From Stigmatella aurantiaca DW4/3-1 (GTDB lineage Bacteria > Myxococcota > Myxococcia > Myxococcales > Myxococcaceae), in contig NC_014623.1 in assembly GCF_000165485.1 (NCBI RefSeq), positions 9,566,893 to 9,630,892 on the forward strand: a DNA stretch of 64,000 bases. The letters run 5' to 3'. Position 1 is the first letter of the stretch, and the number at the start of each line of letters is the position of its first letter. The notes under the pieces were generated by a model. It did no database searches and was not told the DNA's origin. It was given only the letters and a program-made list of their open reading frames with translations. The translations under genes were made by a program, and so were the position numbers. Below, in pieces: positions 36,513 to 45,884 of this stretch.

Positions 36513-38504
36513 TCACGGCCGCCGCCCCCCCGAGGCCCGCTGCTCCAGGGCGTCGATCAAGGAGGGATGCCGTGCGCGCGCCGGAGCCCCTCCCGCGCGC
36601 AGGGCCAGCGCCAGCACCCGGGGCAGATCGAGCGCCGCCCCCCGCCCGAGCTTCTCCGGGTACGCGCGCGCGTAGTCCGCCGGCACCCGCAGGCTCCAGT
36701 TCTCCTCGTTGACGGTGCCGGGCACGTTGTAGACCTCCGTCATCCCGAGCAGGTCCGCGAAGAAGATGGACACGTTCTGGGCCCGGCTCGCGAACAGGTC
36801 CGCGAACTTCGCCTGCTCCAGCAGCCCTGGCTCCTCGCGCAGCCGCCGCGCGAAGTCCTCGCGCCCCTCGGCCTCCGGGTGCAGCCGCCACGCCAGGTAA
36901 TCCGCCTGCTCGCGGAAGGTGCCCATCTCCCGCCACCCGGCGGCCACCCGCCACAGCGGGGGCGTGTCGTGGGTGCCCACCATGACCCAGTCCTCCGGCG
37001 CCGCGTTCTCGCTCCGGTAGACGTCGGCCGGCTCCTTCAAGTTCGCCTTCTGGGTGACGCGGAAGCGGCCCATGCCGTACTGCGCGAGCACGCGCTGGAG
37101 CGGATACGGCTGGGTGCTGAGCACCTCGCCCAGCAGGTCCGTCAGGTGCCGGCCGTGGCGGCGCGCGGAGGTGACGATGGTGTCGATGAGCACGCTGTAC
37201 TGGCGCACCTGCTCCGGCGTGAGCGTGCGCACCCAGCCATCCGCGTGGCGCGGCACCGACACGTCCAGCTGCGCGGCGGTGGCGATCGCATAGCGCGCCA
37301 GCTCCGGGTGGTCCGGCAGTGCCGGGGAGTCGAGCAGCCGCGCCCCGCCTTGCACCGCGCGCAGGGGGTCCGGTGCATCCGCGCGGTAGACCCAGGGGCA
37401 CACCAGTCCGTGCGGGTGGTCGATGCGCAGCCCGTCGTACTCGCCGAGCATCTTGTCCATGCGCGCCTCCATGAAGCGCAGCACGGGGCCGGCCCGGTGC
37501 TCCGGGGAGAGCCCCTCGCGCGGCGCGAAGAAGCGCGAGGGATCCAACACCGGGTAGTTCCAGGGCTGCCCCTCGGGGTTGGTGCGGCTCGGCGGCGCCC
37601 CCATCAGGTACGTGCGCAGGAACAGCCCCTGCCAGGCCCACGCATCCTCCAACGAGAAGCCGATTTGCAGATCCCCGTAGAGCTTCAGCCCCCCGCGGGC
37701 CGCGCGCTCCCGGAGCTGGCCGTGCGCGCCGTGGACGAGGAACTGGTGAAAGGCATAGCGCTCGAAGAGCGCCGCGTGCTTCGCGCGCACGGCCTTGATC
37801 CGGGCCTCGCACGCGCCGTCCTCCCCCGGGAGCGGGGCCAGCAGCCGCGCATCGTGCGCCGCGCCCTCCCGCCCCGCCCACTGCCGCCAGTCGCGCTGGC
37901 CATGCTCGACGCAGAGCGCCTCGAAGAGCGCATCGCGCAGCAACCAGTCCTGGTTCTCCCGGGCGAAGTCCTCGAAGCGCCGCACCTGCTCGCGCATGCC
38001 CGGGCGGAGCGCCCCCTGGCCCCGCGCCCGCTGGAGCACCTCCCAGGCCTCATCGAGCGCGGCCCGCTGGGCGCGGAACGCATACCGGTACCGAGGCCCC
38101 GGTCCCTCCCGCACCGGGCGCGAGGAGACGAGGGCCTCCAGACGCCCAGCGGGCAACAGCCCGCCGTTCTCCTCCCCGGTGAGCGGCGCCAGGGGGATGT
38201 TGAGGACGTTGCGCGAGAAGAGCGTCGCGTCGTAGGGCGAGGCGTTGGACTCGGAGGTCTGCCCCTGGGGCCCCAGCTGAATGCCGGTGAAGCCCAGCTC
38301 CCGGATGAACTCGAGGAAGCGCGTGGCCCCCCGGGTGTACGGAGAGCCCCGGCCCGTGTCCTCCTCCGGCTCGCTGGGAAAACACGGATCATGAATGCTC
38401 AGCACCAAGTTGCGCACATCCAGCGCTTCGAGGGCCGAGGCGATGAGCTGTCGAGGGTGTTCCGGCATGGGCGTCCGTGGAGACTCGTGCGAGGCCCCAA
38501 ACAC
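36513..38504 (-). CDS. malQ: 4-alpha-glucanotransferase (GH77)
   Basis: A 663-residue GH77 enzyme that transfers alpha-1,4-glucan segments between malto-oligosaccharides. Visible motifs are FTGIQLGPQGQTSESNASPY near the N-terminus, YGDLQIGFSLEDAWAWQ, the nucleophile region LRIDHPHGLVCPW, and MVGTHDTPPLW with the catalytic Asp. The GTG at 38504 is preceded at 7 bases by GGGAGG and is chosen as start; an ATG 36 bases on (38468) has only a weak site. treZ, which acts on the same glucan pool, lies 24 kb away. No glycogen genes are adjacent. Confidence 0.85.
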   Translation of the reverse strand: MFGASHESPRTPMPEHPRQLIASALEALDVRNLVLSIHDPCFPSEPEEDTGRGSPYTRGATRFLEFIRELGFTGIQLGPQGQTSESNASPYDATLFSRNVLNIPLAPLTGEENGGLLPAGRLEALVSSRPVREGPGPRYRYAFRAQRAALDEAWEVLQRARGQGALRPGMREQVRRFEDFARENQDWLLRDALFEALCVEHGQRDWRQWAGREGAAHDARLLAPLPGEDGACEARIKAVRAKHAALFERYAFHQFLVHGAHGQLRERAARGGLKLYGDLQIGFSLEDAWAWQGLFLRTYLMGAPPSRTNPEGQPWNYPVLDPSRFFAPREGLSPEHRAGPVLRFMEARMDKMLGEYDGLRIDHPHGLVCPWVYRADAPDPLRAVQGGARLLDSPALPDHPELARYAIATAAQLDVSVPRHADGWVRTLTPEQVRQYSVLIDTIVTSARRHGRHLTDLLGEVLSTQPYPLQRVLAQYGMGRFRVTQKANLKEPADVYRSENAAPEDWVMVGTHDTPPLWRVAAGWREMGTFREQADYLAWRLHPEAEGREDFARRLREEPGLLEQAKFADLFASRAQNVSIFFADLLGMTEVYNVPGTVNEENWSLRVPADYARAYPEKLGRGAALDLPRVLALALRAGGAPARARHPSLIDALEQRASGGRRP

Positions 38505-38564
38505 CTATCATCCTCCCGGGGCCGGAACCCGCCCCCTGTTGTGGGCCCCTCGCGCTTTTGCCCG

Positions 38565-39560
38565 CTACGGCTGCGCGCTCGGCGGCGTCTCGCTGATGAT
38601 CAGCGTGTTCGCGGAGAAGCGCTCACCGCAGCTGGTCACCAGCCGGCCATCCGCGCACTGCACCGGCTGCGTGGCCCGGGTGTGCGAGGTGAAGCAGGTG
38701 GCGCCCTGGCTCGTCCACTCGGCCTCGGCCACCCACGGCTCGGAGTCCGTCTGCACGCTCTGGGTGTCGTAGAGGTTCACCCAGTTGCCGTCCTGCGTGT
38801 AGGAGGTGCCGTTGCCGCAGAAGTCCGCGCGGATCAGCCGCGTGCAGGCCTGGTGGTGCTCCTCCAGGCTCACGCCCCCCACGGACTGCCAGGGCTTGTA
38901 GCCAAAGCGCACGCACTTGGCGAGCGCGGCCCCGTCACACGCGAAGGTGAACACGGTGTTGTCGTGGATCTTCGAGCCGCCGCCCTCCACGCCCTCCTTG
39001 TAGTTCCAGGTCCCCTCCAGCGGGATGGCCTTCAGCGCCGAGCCATCCGCCGTGGTGCAGATGGGGTGCCACGCGCCCGTCTTCGAGTCCTGGAAGGACA
39101 CGTCATAGGCCCAGAGGTCTTGATCCACGCCGCTGCCTTGGGTGACGCCATCGATGCGCAGCGGCAGCGTGCTGCCATCCTCCAGGTTGCCGATCAGGTG
39201 CAGCTTGACGAGATCCTGCCCCGACAGCTCCTCGCCCCGCACCGCCCCATGGAGGGCCGAGCCCTCCAGCCACAACGCACTCATGGGCAGCCCCATGCCC
39301 TCCCGCTTCGCCCCCTCGTAGCGCACCGACACCAGCATCTGATTCATCCACGGGCCGTTCACATTCCGCCCGTTCACATTCCGCCCGTTCAACGTCGGAC
39401 CATTGGCTGCCGCCACCCCCGCCACCACCCCTCCCACCGTCTCGGGGGTCGCGTCCTCCACCCCCTGCGTTCCGCAACCTACAGTCACCCACATCCCCAA
39501 CGCCGCCGCCACCACGTGCCGAGCACCCACGGGACACCTCCCAGCCAACCCAGACTGCAT
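38565..39560 (-). CDS. ADYC-domain lipoprotein with NGRNV repeats
   Basis: A 331-residue predicted lipoprotein (lipobox in WVTVGC, about residue 29). After a short linker come NGRNVNGRNVNGPW, two copies of an NGRNV five-residue repeat. The body shows the ADYC-type pattern: FACDGAALAKCVRFGYKPWQ and EEHHQACTRLIRADFCGNGTSYT (here ADFC), followed by NWVNLYDTQ and Cys-rich strands to the end. The ADYC domain is common in myxobacteria and has no known function. The start is the ATG at 39560; a TTG 33 bases upstream is unlikely. The gene sits between malQ and the large kinase gene. Confidence 0.78.
   Translation of the reverse strand: MQSGLAGRCPVGARHVVAAALGMWVTVGCGTQGVEDATPETVGGVVAGVAAANGPTLNGRNVNGRNVNGPWMNQMLVSVRYEGAKREGMGLPMSALWLEGSALHGAVRGEELSGQDLVKLHLIGNLEDGSTLPLRIDGVTQGSGVDQDLWAYDVSFQDSKTGAWHPICTTADGSALKAIPLEGTWNYKEGVEGGGSKIHDNTVFTFACDGAALAKCVRFGYKPWQSVGGVSLEEHHQACTRLIRADFCGNGTSYTQDGNWVNLYDTQSVQTDSEPWVAEAEWTSQGATCFTSHTRATQPVQCADGRLVTSCGERFSANTLIISETPPSAQP
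39355..39390 (-). repeat. 15-bp tandem repeat encoding NGRNV
   Basis: Two perfect 15-bp units (39355-39369 and 39370-39384) and a partial third encode the NGRNV repeats of the ADYC-domain lipoprotein. Such units change number easily, so the linker length may vary between strains. Confidence 0.75.
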
Positions 39561-39732
39561 GCGGACGGTGTGCAGTGGGAGGGAGAGCGACAAGGTACGG
39601 GGAAGCCCTCAAGCACTTGGACCGTCGCGTCAGCAGCACTCGGTTCGCCCCCAAGCGCTGTCCTGGCGACACTCTCGTCGTGGGAGCGACAGTGTCCTTT
39701 CCAAGCCAGCAGAAACTTCTTGGCAGGAAGGA

Positions 39733-42700
39733 TCAGCGAGCAGGCGAGGGAGGCGTGGCGCAGACGCGCAGGCCCACGGTGGGGTCTCGCGCATCGCGCT
39801 CGGGCAGCTCGCGGTTGGAGGAGCGAGCGGTCGGGGAAGCGAAGTAGTAGCTGCCTCCCCTCACGACGGGCTTGCCGGGCTCCAGCCAGGAGTAGGCCCA
39901 CTCCCAGACGTTGCCGGCCAAATCATCTACCCCAAAGGGGCTGCGGGAGGCCGGGTGGCTGCCGACCTCATCCGGGCCAAAGCCGCCCGCCTCCTTGCCG
40001 TAGGTGAGATCAAAGTTGGCCTCGCGCGGCGACAACCGGTCTCCATGGGGGTACTCGCGCCCATCGGCCCCGCGGGCGGCGCGCTCCCACTCCAGCTCGG
40101 AGCACAGGCGGGCGCCGGGCACCCGGCCCGTCTTCGACAGCCACGCGGCGTAGGCCTCGGCGCTCTCGAAGTTGATGCCGGAGACGGGCATCTTCAGCCA
40201 GTCCTGCTCGGCGTTCCAGCTGCGCTTGGCATAGCGGAGCTTGTCGCCCGCCCGCGCCATATAAAGGATGGAGCTGGGCTGCATCTTCAGCCGCCAGGTG
40301 TCCCCCTCCTGCTCCAGCTTCAACAACGAGCCCAGCGAGCCCACCGCCGGGGCATGCTTCGCCCGCTGCCCGGGGGGCAGGGATTCGAGGAAGGCGATCC
40401 AGTCCGCGTAGGTCGTCTCGTGGCGGGCGATGAGGAAGCCCGCCGTCTTCATCTCGTGGATGGGCACGGCGTTGAAGAACTCCCGCACGCTCTCATCCTC
40501 GGCGCTGCCGAAGAGCACCTGCCCCGGGGGAACGTAGACGAAGCCCTTGGGCAGCGAGCCCTTGGGCAGCAGCGCCAGCTCCAGGACCCGCCGCTCGCCC
40601 CGCACCAGCCGCACCGGCAAGAGCAGGGGCTCGTGGTCCGGCGCGTTCGCCTCGAGGCGGTAGTTCCCCGGAGGCACCTGGAACTCCGCCAGGCTGCCCG
40701 CGGGCACCGGCACCGGCGCCCCCAGCACCTCGTGGCCATCCGCGTCGCGGGAGACCGGGAGCAACCGCGCCTGGGCCACCGGGGGCTTGAACGACATCGT
40801 CAGGTGCGCCGGCTCGCTCCACTGGTGCCAGCGCCGTCCCCCCACGTCATAGAGCCGCAGCCGCTGAAGCAGCGTGGGGAGGGTGACCTTCTCATCCTCC
40901 TGCTCGGCCAGCAGGGCGCGCTCGTGGAGGTAGCTGGCCAGCTCGTCCCAGACTTCCTTGCGGCCCGGCTCCAGCACCAGCGCGCGCTCCAACCGGTCCG
41001 CCACGGCGTCGAAGTGCTCGCGCACCTGGGCGCTCCGGGCCGCGGCGTGCGCCCAGGCCCGGTCGCCTTCCACCTTGTGGCCGGCGCTGTAGAGCCGGAA
41101 GGCCTCGTCGCGCTCGGCGCTCAGCGCCTGGCGCTTGCTCCGGGCCTCGTCGAGCGCCTGCGAGGCCTCGCTCAGCTGGGCTTGCACCTCCTGGCTCAAC
41201 CGCCAGCGCTCGCGCAGCCGCCCGCCGCCATAGACGAGCGCCAGCAGCATGAGGAACCCCGCGGCCAGCGCGCGCCGCGTCTGCCGGCTGCGCACCACCG
41301 TGCGGCGGGACACCTCCAGGAAGTCCTGCTCCCGGCGCGTCAGCTCCGCCGGATCCAGCACCGCCGTCTCCGCGAGCTGGCGCGGCCCCCAGAGCACATC
41401 GCGCGCGTGCCCCAGCCGCTCCCAGTGGGCGGCGGCGGCCTCCAGCCGCGCCTGCACCTCGCGGCGCTCGGTGGCCTCCACCAACCAGCGCGCCAGCGTC
41501 TTCCACCCGGTGACGAGCGCCTCGTGGGCCACTTCGTAGGAGGTGCCCTCCTCCGCCTCGCGCGCCACGAGCAGCCGCGCGCGCACGAGCGCCTCCAGCG
41601 CGGCGCGGTAGCGCGGATCCGCGCCCACCAGCTCCCGGTCCGTCTTGCGCGCGCGCGTGCCATCCGCGGTGATGAGGCGCAGCAACACCCCGCGCGCGGC
41701 CACCCGCTGATCCGGCAGCAGGCTGTCCACGGCCCCATCCGCGTGCCGCGCCAGCGCGCCCGACACCCCGCCCAGCCCATCCAGCGCCGCCTGGGTGATG
41801 ACGCCCGCGGCCCGGTCGCGCGCCTCCCACAGCTCGGCCAGGGCGAACTGGAGCAGCGGCAGCCCGCCCTCCGTGGCGGCGGTGGCGGACACCAGCGTGT
41901 CCACCAAGGCCTCGGACTCGAAGCGCACGCCCTTGACGCGCGCCGGGCCCATGATGGCCTCGCGCATCTCCTCCGGCGTGAGCGCGCGCAGCAGGTACAG
42001 CGCGCGCGGCACCGCGGCGCCCAGCCCCGGCACGCCCGTCAACCGGGTGAGAAAGTCGCTGCGGCCGGTGGCCAGCAACCGGACGCCGGTGACGCCCTCG
42101 GCCAGCTCGCCCAGGGCGATGCCCGCGTGCGCCGCCTCCTCGGGGTGCGCGAGCGTCACCAACTCCTCGAGCTGATCCACGTACAGCAGCAGCCCCTCGT
42201 GCGCGCCCAGCTTCGCGCGCAGCCTTCGCGCCAGCGCGGCGGGCTCGGCGTGCAGGGACTCGGCGAGCGCCTCCTCGGCCACCTCCAGAATGGGGGCCAG
42301 CGCGGCGGCGAGCGCGGCCACCGGGTGGCGGCCCGGCACCAGCCGCATGGAGCGCCAGCGCCGCCCATCCTCCAGCGCCCCATCCGCCACGAGGGGAATG
42401 ACGCCCGCGAGGCACAAGGAGGACTTGCCCACGCCGGAGTCACCGGTGATGAGCAGGAACGGCTCGCCCTTGAGCCGCTCCAGCACCGCGCGCTGTTCGC
42501 GACGCCGGCCAAAGAAGAGGGCGCGGTGCTCGGCCTCGAAGGCCTGGAGGCCGCGGAAGGGGTTGCCCTCGGGAATGGTGCCCGAGGCCAGCTCGTCCCG
42601 GCCCAGCTGCTCCAGCGCGTCCAGCAGCACCGCGGCGGACGCATAGCGCTCGGAAGGCTCGCGCCGCAGGCACCGGTCGATGACGGCGGCCAGGCCCGTG

Positions 42701-43545
42701 TCCACCCCTGGCGAAACCTCGGCGAGCGGCCGCGCGTCGCGCGTACGGACCAGTTCGGACAGCTCGCGCCAGGGCACGTCGCGGAAGGGCCCCTTGCCCG
42801 AGCACAGCTCGTAGAGCACCACCCCCAGCGAGTACACGTCGCTGCGCGCCGTCAGCTCCTCGCCCGCCCAGGCCTCCGGAGACATGTAATAAGGCGTGCC
42901 CACCAGCGCGCCCCGGGGCAGCGAGGGCAAGAACACCCCATCCAGCGAGCGGGCCCCGAACCCGGCGGACGCCTCGGGATCCAACTCCGCGGGCAGCACG
43001 GGGGGCGCGGCCGGGCGGCCCGGGCCCGCCTCGGAGGCGGTGGCGGCCGGATCCAGCAGCTTGGCGAGGCCAAAGTCCAGCAGCTTCACCTCGCCGCCCT
43101 CGGTGAGCACCGCGTTGCCCGGCTTGATGTCCCGGTGCAGCACCCCGCGCCGGTGCGCCGCGCTCAGCCCGCGCGCCAGATCCTTGCCGATGGACAACAC
43201 GCGCTCGGGCGGCACGGGCTTGGCGACCCGGTCCAGGCTCACGCCGCGAATGAACTCGGAGATGAGGTAGGGCTGATCCTCCAACTGGCCCACGCGGTAG
43301 AGCGTGACGACGTTGGGGTGCTGGATCCGGGCCGCGGCGCGGGCCTCCACCAGGAAGCGCGCCAGGGCGTTCTGGCCCAGCGCGGGGATGAACTTCACCG
43401 CCACGGGGCGCTCCAGCAGCGTGTCGTGTGCCAGATACACCCGGCCGGTGCGCCCACGGCCGATCAGCCGGATCAGCCGGTACTCGTCGAACTCCTCGGG
43501 CGGAGTCCACGCATCAGGTGGGGTCAGAGATGCTGGGGAAGCCAC
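39733..43545 (-). CDS. Giant Ser/Thr kinase with STAND-type ATPase and C-terminal SUMF1 domain
   Basis: A 1,270-residue protein. The kinase domain (22-310) has GRGRTGRV (29-36), Lys51, HRDIKPGN (137-144) and DFG (157-159). A linking segment NPFRGLQAFEAEHRALFFGR leads to a STAND-like ATPase with Walker A GDSGVGKSS (368-376) and a long helical region. One transmembrane helix (RRALAAGFLMLLALVYGG) precedes a coiled coil. The last 220 residues are a formylglycine-generating-enzyme-like (SUMF1) domain: FVYVPPGQVLFGS, FLIARHETTYADWIAFL, PVSGINFESAEAYAAWLSK, DDLAGNVWEWAYSW, VVRGGSYYF. The catalytic Cys pair of true FGEs is not evident, so it is likely a ligand-binding version on the other side of the membrane. 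Confidence 0.88.
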   Translation of the reverse strand: MASPASLTPPDAWTPPEEFDEYRLIRLIGRGRTGRVYLAHDTLLERPVAVKFIPALGQNALARFLVEARAAARIQHPNVVTLYRVGQLEDQPYLISEFIRGVSLDRVAKPVPPERVLSIGKDLARGLSAAHRRGVLHRDIKPGNAVLTEGGEVKLLDFGLAKLLDPAATASEAGPGRPAAPPVLPAELDPEASAGFGARSLDGVFLPSLPRGALVGTPYYMSPEAWAGEELTARSDVYSLGVVLYELCSGKGPFRDVPWRELSELVRTRDARPLAEVSPGVDTGLAAVIDRCLRREPSERYASAAVLLDALEQLGRDELASGTIPEGNPFRGLQAFEAEHRALFFGRRREQRAVLERLKGEPFLLITGDSGVGKSSLCLAGVIPLVADGALEDGRRWRSMRLVPGRHPVAALAAALAPILEVAEEALAESLHAEPAALARRLRAKLGAHEGLLLYVDQLEELVTLAHPEEAAHAGIALGELAEGVTGVRLLATGRSDFLTRLTGVPGLGAAVPRALYLLRALTPEEMREAIMGPARVKGVRFESEALVDTLVSATAATEGGLPLLQFALAELWEARDRAAGVITQAALDGLGGVSGALARHADGAVDSLLPDQRVAARGVLLRLITADGTRARKTDRELVGADPRYRAALEALVRARLLVAREAEEGTSYEVAHEALVTGWKTLARWLVEATERREVQARLEAAAAHWERLGHARDVLWGPRQLAETAVLDPAELTRREQDFLEVSRRTVVRSRQTRRALAAGFLMLLALVYGGGRLRERWRLSQEVQAQLSEASQALDEARSKRQALSAERDEAFRLYSAGHKVEGDRAWAHAAARSAQVREHFDAVADRLERALVLEPGRKEVWDELASYLHERALLAEQEDEKVTLPTLLQRLRLYDVGGRRWHQWSEPAHLTMSFKPPVAQARLLPVSRDADGHEVLGAPVPVPAGSLAEFQVPPGNYRLEANAPDHEPLLLPVRLVRGERRVLELALLPKGSLPKGFVYVPPGQVLFGSAEDESVREFFNAVPIHEMKTAGFLIARHETTYADWIAFLESLPPGQRAKHAPAVGSLGSLLKLEQEGDTWRLKMQPSSILYMARAGDKLRYAKRSWNAEQDWLKMPVSGINFESAEAYAAWLSKTGRVPGARLCSELEWERAARGADGREYPHGDRLSPREANFDLTYGKEAGGFGPDEVGSHPASRSPFGVDDLAGNVWEWAYSWLEPGKPVVRGGSYYFASPTARSSNRELPERDARDPTVGLRVCATPPSPAR

Positions 43546-43613
43546 GATCAGTGCCTACGCGCTCGGCCCGAGGCGATCAACCCTCCACGGGCCCCCAAGC
43601 GCTTGCCGCGAGG

Positions 43614-44066
43614 CTAGCGCTTGCCCTTCGCCTTGCTCGGCTTGAGCATCGTCCGGATCTTGTCCTCGAGGTCCGAGGGCAGGCACGGCTTGGCGACGAA
43701 CTCGTCGGCGCCCGCCTCCTTCGCGTGGTGCTCGCTGCCGGCCAGCACATGGCCGCTGAGCGCCATCACGGGGATGTCCCGCGTGCGCACATCGTTCTTG
43801 ATGAGCCGCGTGGCCTCCCACCCGTCCATCACCGGCAGGGAGAGGTCCATGAGGATGATGTCGGGCGAGGCCTCTTGGGCCTTCTCCACGGCCTCCGCCC
43901 CGTTGCGCGCCGTCTCCACGGCGAAGCCAGCGAACTCGAGGTACTCCGCATACATCTCCCGCGCGTCATCGAAGTCATCGACGACGAGCACCCGCTTCTT
44001 GGCCGGAGAGGGCTGGACCGCTGCACCCACATCCTCTGGCAGTATCTTGGTGGCCGACTGGCTCAT
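43614..44066 (-). CDS. Stand-alone response regulator receiver protein
   Basis: A 150-residue protein with only a receiver domain (24-142) and short tails. The acidic pair Asp30/Asp31 (VVDDFDD), phosphoacceptor Asp74 (LMDLSLP), Ser104 (ALSGH) and Lys126 (VAKPC) are all present, so it should be phosphorylated. It lacks an output domain and acts as a phosphorelay or protein-interaction module. It lies between the kinase/SUMF1 gene and a lipoprotein gene, on the same strand. A perfect GTGTC-N8-GACAC palindrome is 105 bases upstream. Confidence 0.93.
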   Translation of the reverse strand: MSQSATKILPEDVGAAVQPSPAKKRVLVVDDFDDAREMYAEYLEFAGFAVETARNGAEAVEKAQEASPDIILMDLSLPVMDGWEATRLIKNDVRTRDIPVMALSGHVLAGSEHHAKEAGADEFVAKPCLPSDLEDKIRTMLKPSKAKGKR

Positions 44067-44170
44067 GGCGCGGGCTCCAACGGGGAAATGACAGGGACCA
44101 TTCTATACACGCCCACCCGGCCGCGCCTTGTCCCCCCGGCCGTGAATGAGTAGGCCCAAGTGCGCCCAGA

Positions 44171-44188
44171 GTGTCCTGCACAGGACAC
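44171..44188. promoter_or_regulatory. MrpC-like palindrome GTGTC-N8-GACAC
   Basis: GTGTCCTGCACAGGACAC is an almost perfect dyad (8-bp arms around CA) and matches the GTGTC-N8-GACAC pattern reported for the myxobacterial developmental regulator MrpC, a CRP/FNR protein. It is 105 bases upstream of the response-regulator start and 59 bases downstream (on the minus strand) of the lipoprotein stop. Control of the response regulator is the simplest reading. Confidence 0.5.
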
Positions 44189-44219
44189 CTCCCTCCGAAA
44201 ACCCAGTCCCGGAGGGAGG
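44188..44219 (-). terminator. Hairpin behind the lipoprotein gene
   Basis: A 10-bp inverted repeat, CCTCCCTCCG (44188-44197) with CGGAGGGAGG (44210-44219), 12-base loop, begins 28 bases after the minus-strand stop at 44247. There is no T run, so it may be a weak or Rho-assisted terminator. It directly touches the MrpC-like palindrome. Confidence 0.45.
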
Positions 44220-44246
44220 TTGACGCGTGTCACCGGAACGTCCAAC

Positions 44247-45884
44247 TCACGGCAAAGGCGGGATGGCGCCCGTGTTGTACAGGGCTGTTGTCATGTCGGA
44301 GACTTGGCTGACCCCCCAGGCGTTGGCATAGCCGTTGCGGGAGGGATCCTTGATGCTGCTGAAGGACACCACCACGGGGACCCCACCGGGGAAGCTCGCG
44401 AAGTCCACCGGCCGGGTGCCCGTGTACCGGAAGGAGTAGCGCGTGGTGAACCCGGAGGCGGTGATGGTGAACACCGGTTCCTCGGGGGGCGTGCGCGTCA
44501 CCAGGGGGGCCAGCGGCTCATCGGCCAGCAGCGCGAAGCCCACCTTGTTGCCCACCTCGCCCACGGCGTTGCCCACCGCGCCGTTGCCATCCAGGTCCGC
44601 GTTGAAGAACACGGACGCGGTCTGGGCGCCGTAGCGGCTCATCACGTGGTTGAAGTGGATGTACACCTGCTCGTTGGGATCCAACTGGCCGTTCACGTAG
44701 CCCACCGCCGGCTTGACGTCGCGGAACTGCACGCTCTCGATGGTGGTGAACTGGGGCTGGAACAGGTCCCCGCCAAAGAAGGAGACGGTGTTGCTGTACT
44801 GCGTGGCCCCCGTGGCGGAGCCGTTGAGGGCCACCGCGCGCAGCGCGAGGTTGTACTCCTTGCCCGGCTGGAACGGCAGATCCGGCTGGAGGGTCAACAC
44901 GGTGCCACCGCCCGACACCGACTTGGTGAAGCCCAGCAGCTGGCCGCTGTACTCGTCCGTGAGGCCAACGATGACGGAGGTGGGCTGCACCGGCTGGTTG
45001 AAGACGATGGAGACGCCCTCGCCTGAGCGGACCATGTTGAAGATGGGGTCCTTCGAGCCGCCCTTCAGCGAGGCGATGCTGCTGTGGCTGATGCCCAGGT
45101 TCGCCTCCGGCAGGTAGGCATACGGCAGGCTCTCGGTGCGCTGCGTGCCGCTCTCCAGGAGCGCCTGTCCGGAGTAGGTGACCACCTTGCCGCCGGCCTC
45201 GAACACGCCGTCATTGTTCACGTCCAGCGCGGCGACCGAGAGCCGGTACTCGCCCTGCAACCGCTGCATCTCGGCCGGACGGGGCACCCGCTCGAAGGTC
45301 AGCAGGCCCTGGGCGTCCGCGGTCGCCTCGACGACCACGGTGCTGGTGGTCCGCTCGGAGGCGCCGAAGAGCACCTTGCCCGCGGGGTCCACCTCCAGCG
45401 TGCCCTGGGCACCCGCGGCGGGGCGGCCATCCGGGCTGAAGACGTAGACCTTCAACGCGCCGTTGAGCTCGCTCAACAGCACGGGCCCGAAGCTCGCGTT
45501 GCCGTTGTTGATGGGGACGTTGCCCGCCGAGGTGGGAACGATGGAGGTGGCGCGCAGCGAGGAGAAGCCATCCTTGCCGAAGGTCAGCAGCACCTCGGCG
45601 CCGCCCGGCACGTTCTGGAAGGTGAAGTTGCCCCCCTCGTCCGTGGTGGCGGAGGCGGCACTGGGGGTGCTGCCAATCGTCATCGTGACGGTGGCGCCCG
45701 GCAGCGGCCGCTGCTGGGTCGTCAGCACTTGGCCCGAGACGGTTCCCCGGGGCGTAGAGGGCACCACCACCGAGACGTTGTTCGGGTCCCGGATACCATC
45801 CGCGATGCCATCCCCATCGTCATCGGACGGACCACACCCTACGGCCAGGAGGGACACCGCGGCCATTGCCAGCTTCTTCATCAT
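44247..45884 (-). CDS. Lipoprotein with carboxypeptidase-regulatory-like and Ig-like domains
   Basis: A 545-residue predicted lipoprotein: MMKKLAMAAVSLLAVGC with Cys17 as the lipid-attachment residue, then an acidic calcium-loop-like PSDDDGDGIADGIRD. Residues 45-130 are a carboxypeptidase-regulatory-like beta domain (VSGQVLTTQQRPLPGATVTM, TDEGGNFTFQNVPGG). Further beta domains follow with SIVFNQP and VLTLQPDLPFQPGKEYNLALRA like Big_5 repeats. No catalytic motif is seen; it is probably a surface or adhesive structural protein. The first ATG of the tandem pair touches AGGTGGAG, so the second (45881) may be the real start. ATGTC-N8-GACAC, one mismatch from the MrpC pattern, lies 25 bases upstream at 45909-45926. 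Confidence 0.82.
   Translation of the reverse strand: MMKKLAMAAVSLLAVGCGPSDDDGDGIADGIRDPNNVSVVVPSTPRGTVSGQVLTTQQRPLPGATVTMTIGSTPSAASATTDEGGNFTFQNVPGGAEVLLTFGKDGFSSLRATSIVPTSAGNVPINNGNASFGPVLLSELNGALKVYVFSPDGRPAAGAQGTLEVDPAGKVLFGASERTTSTVVVEATADAQGLLTFERVPRPAEMQRLQGEYRLSVAALDVNNDGVFEAGGKVVTYSGQALLESGTQRTESLPYAYLPEANLGISHSSIASLKGGSKDPIFNMVRSGEGVSIVFNQPVQPTSVIVGLTDEYSGQLLGFTKSVSGGGTVLTLQPDLPFQPGKEYNLALRAVALNGSATGATQYSNTVSFFGGDLFQPQFTTIESVQFRDVKPAVGYVNGQLDPNEQVYIHFNHVMSRYGAQTASVFFNADLDGNGAVGNAVGEVGNKVGFALLADEPLAPLVTRTPPEEPVFTITASGFTTRYSFRYTGTRPVDFASFPGGVPVVVSFSSIKDPSRNGYANAWGVSQVSDMTTALYNTGAIPPLP

Noticed and set aside
36567-40007. 1,146-residue plus-strand frame
   Set aside because: Antisense to malQ and the ADYC-protein gene; composition is that of a GC-rich shadow with no recognisable family.
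39403-43617. 1,404-residue plus-strand frame
   Set aside because: Antisense to the kinase-ATPase-SUMF1 gene; repetitive His/Gln/Leu/Arg content without domains.
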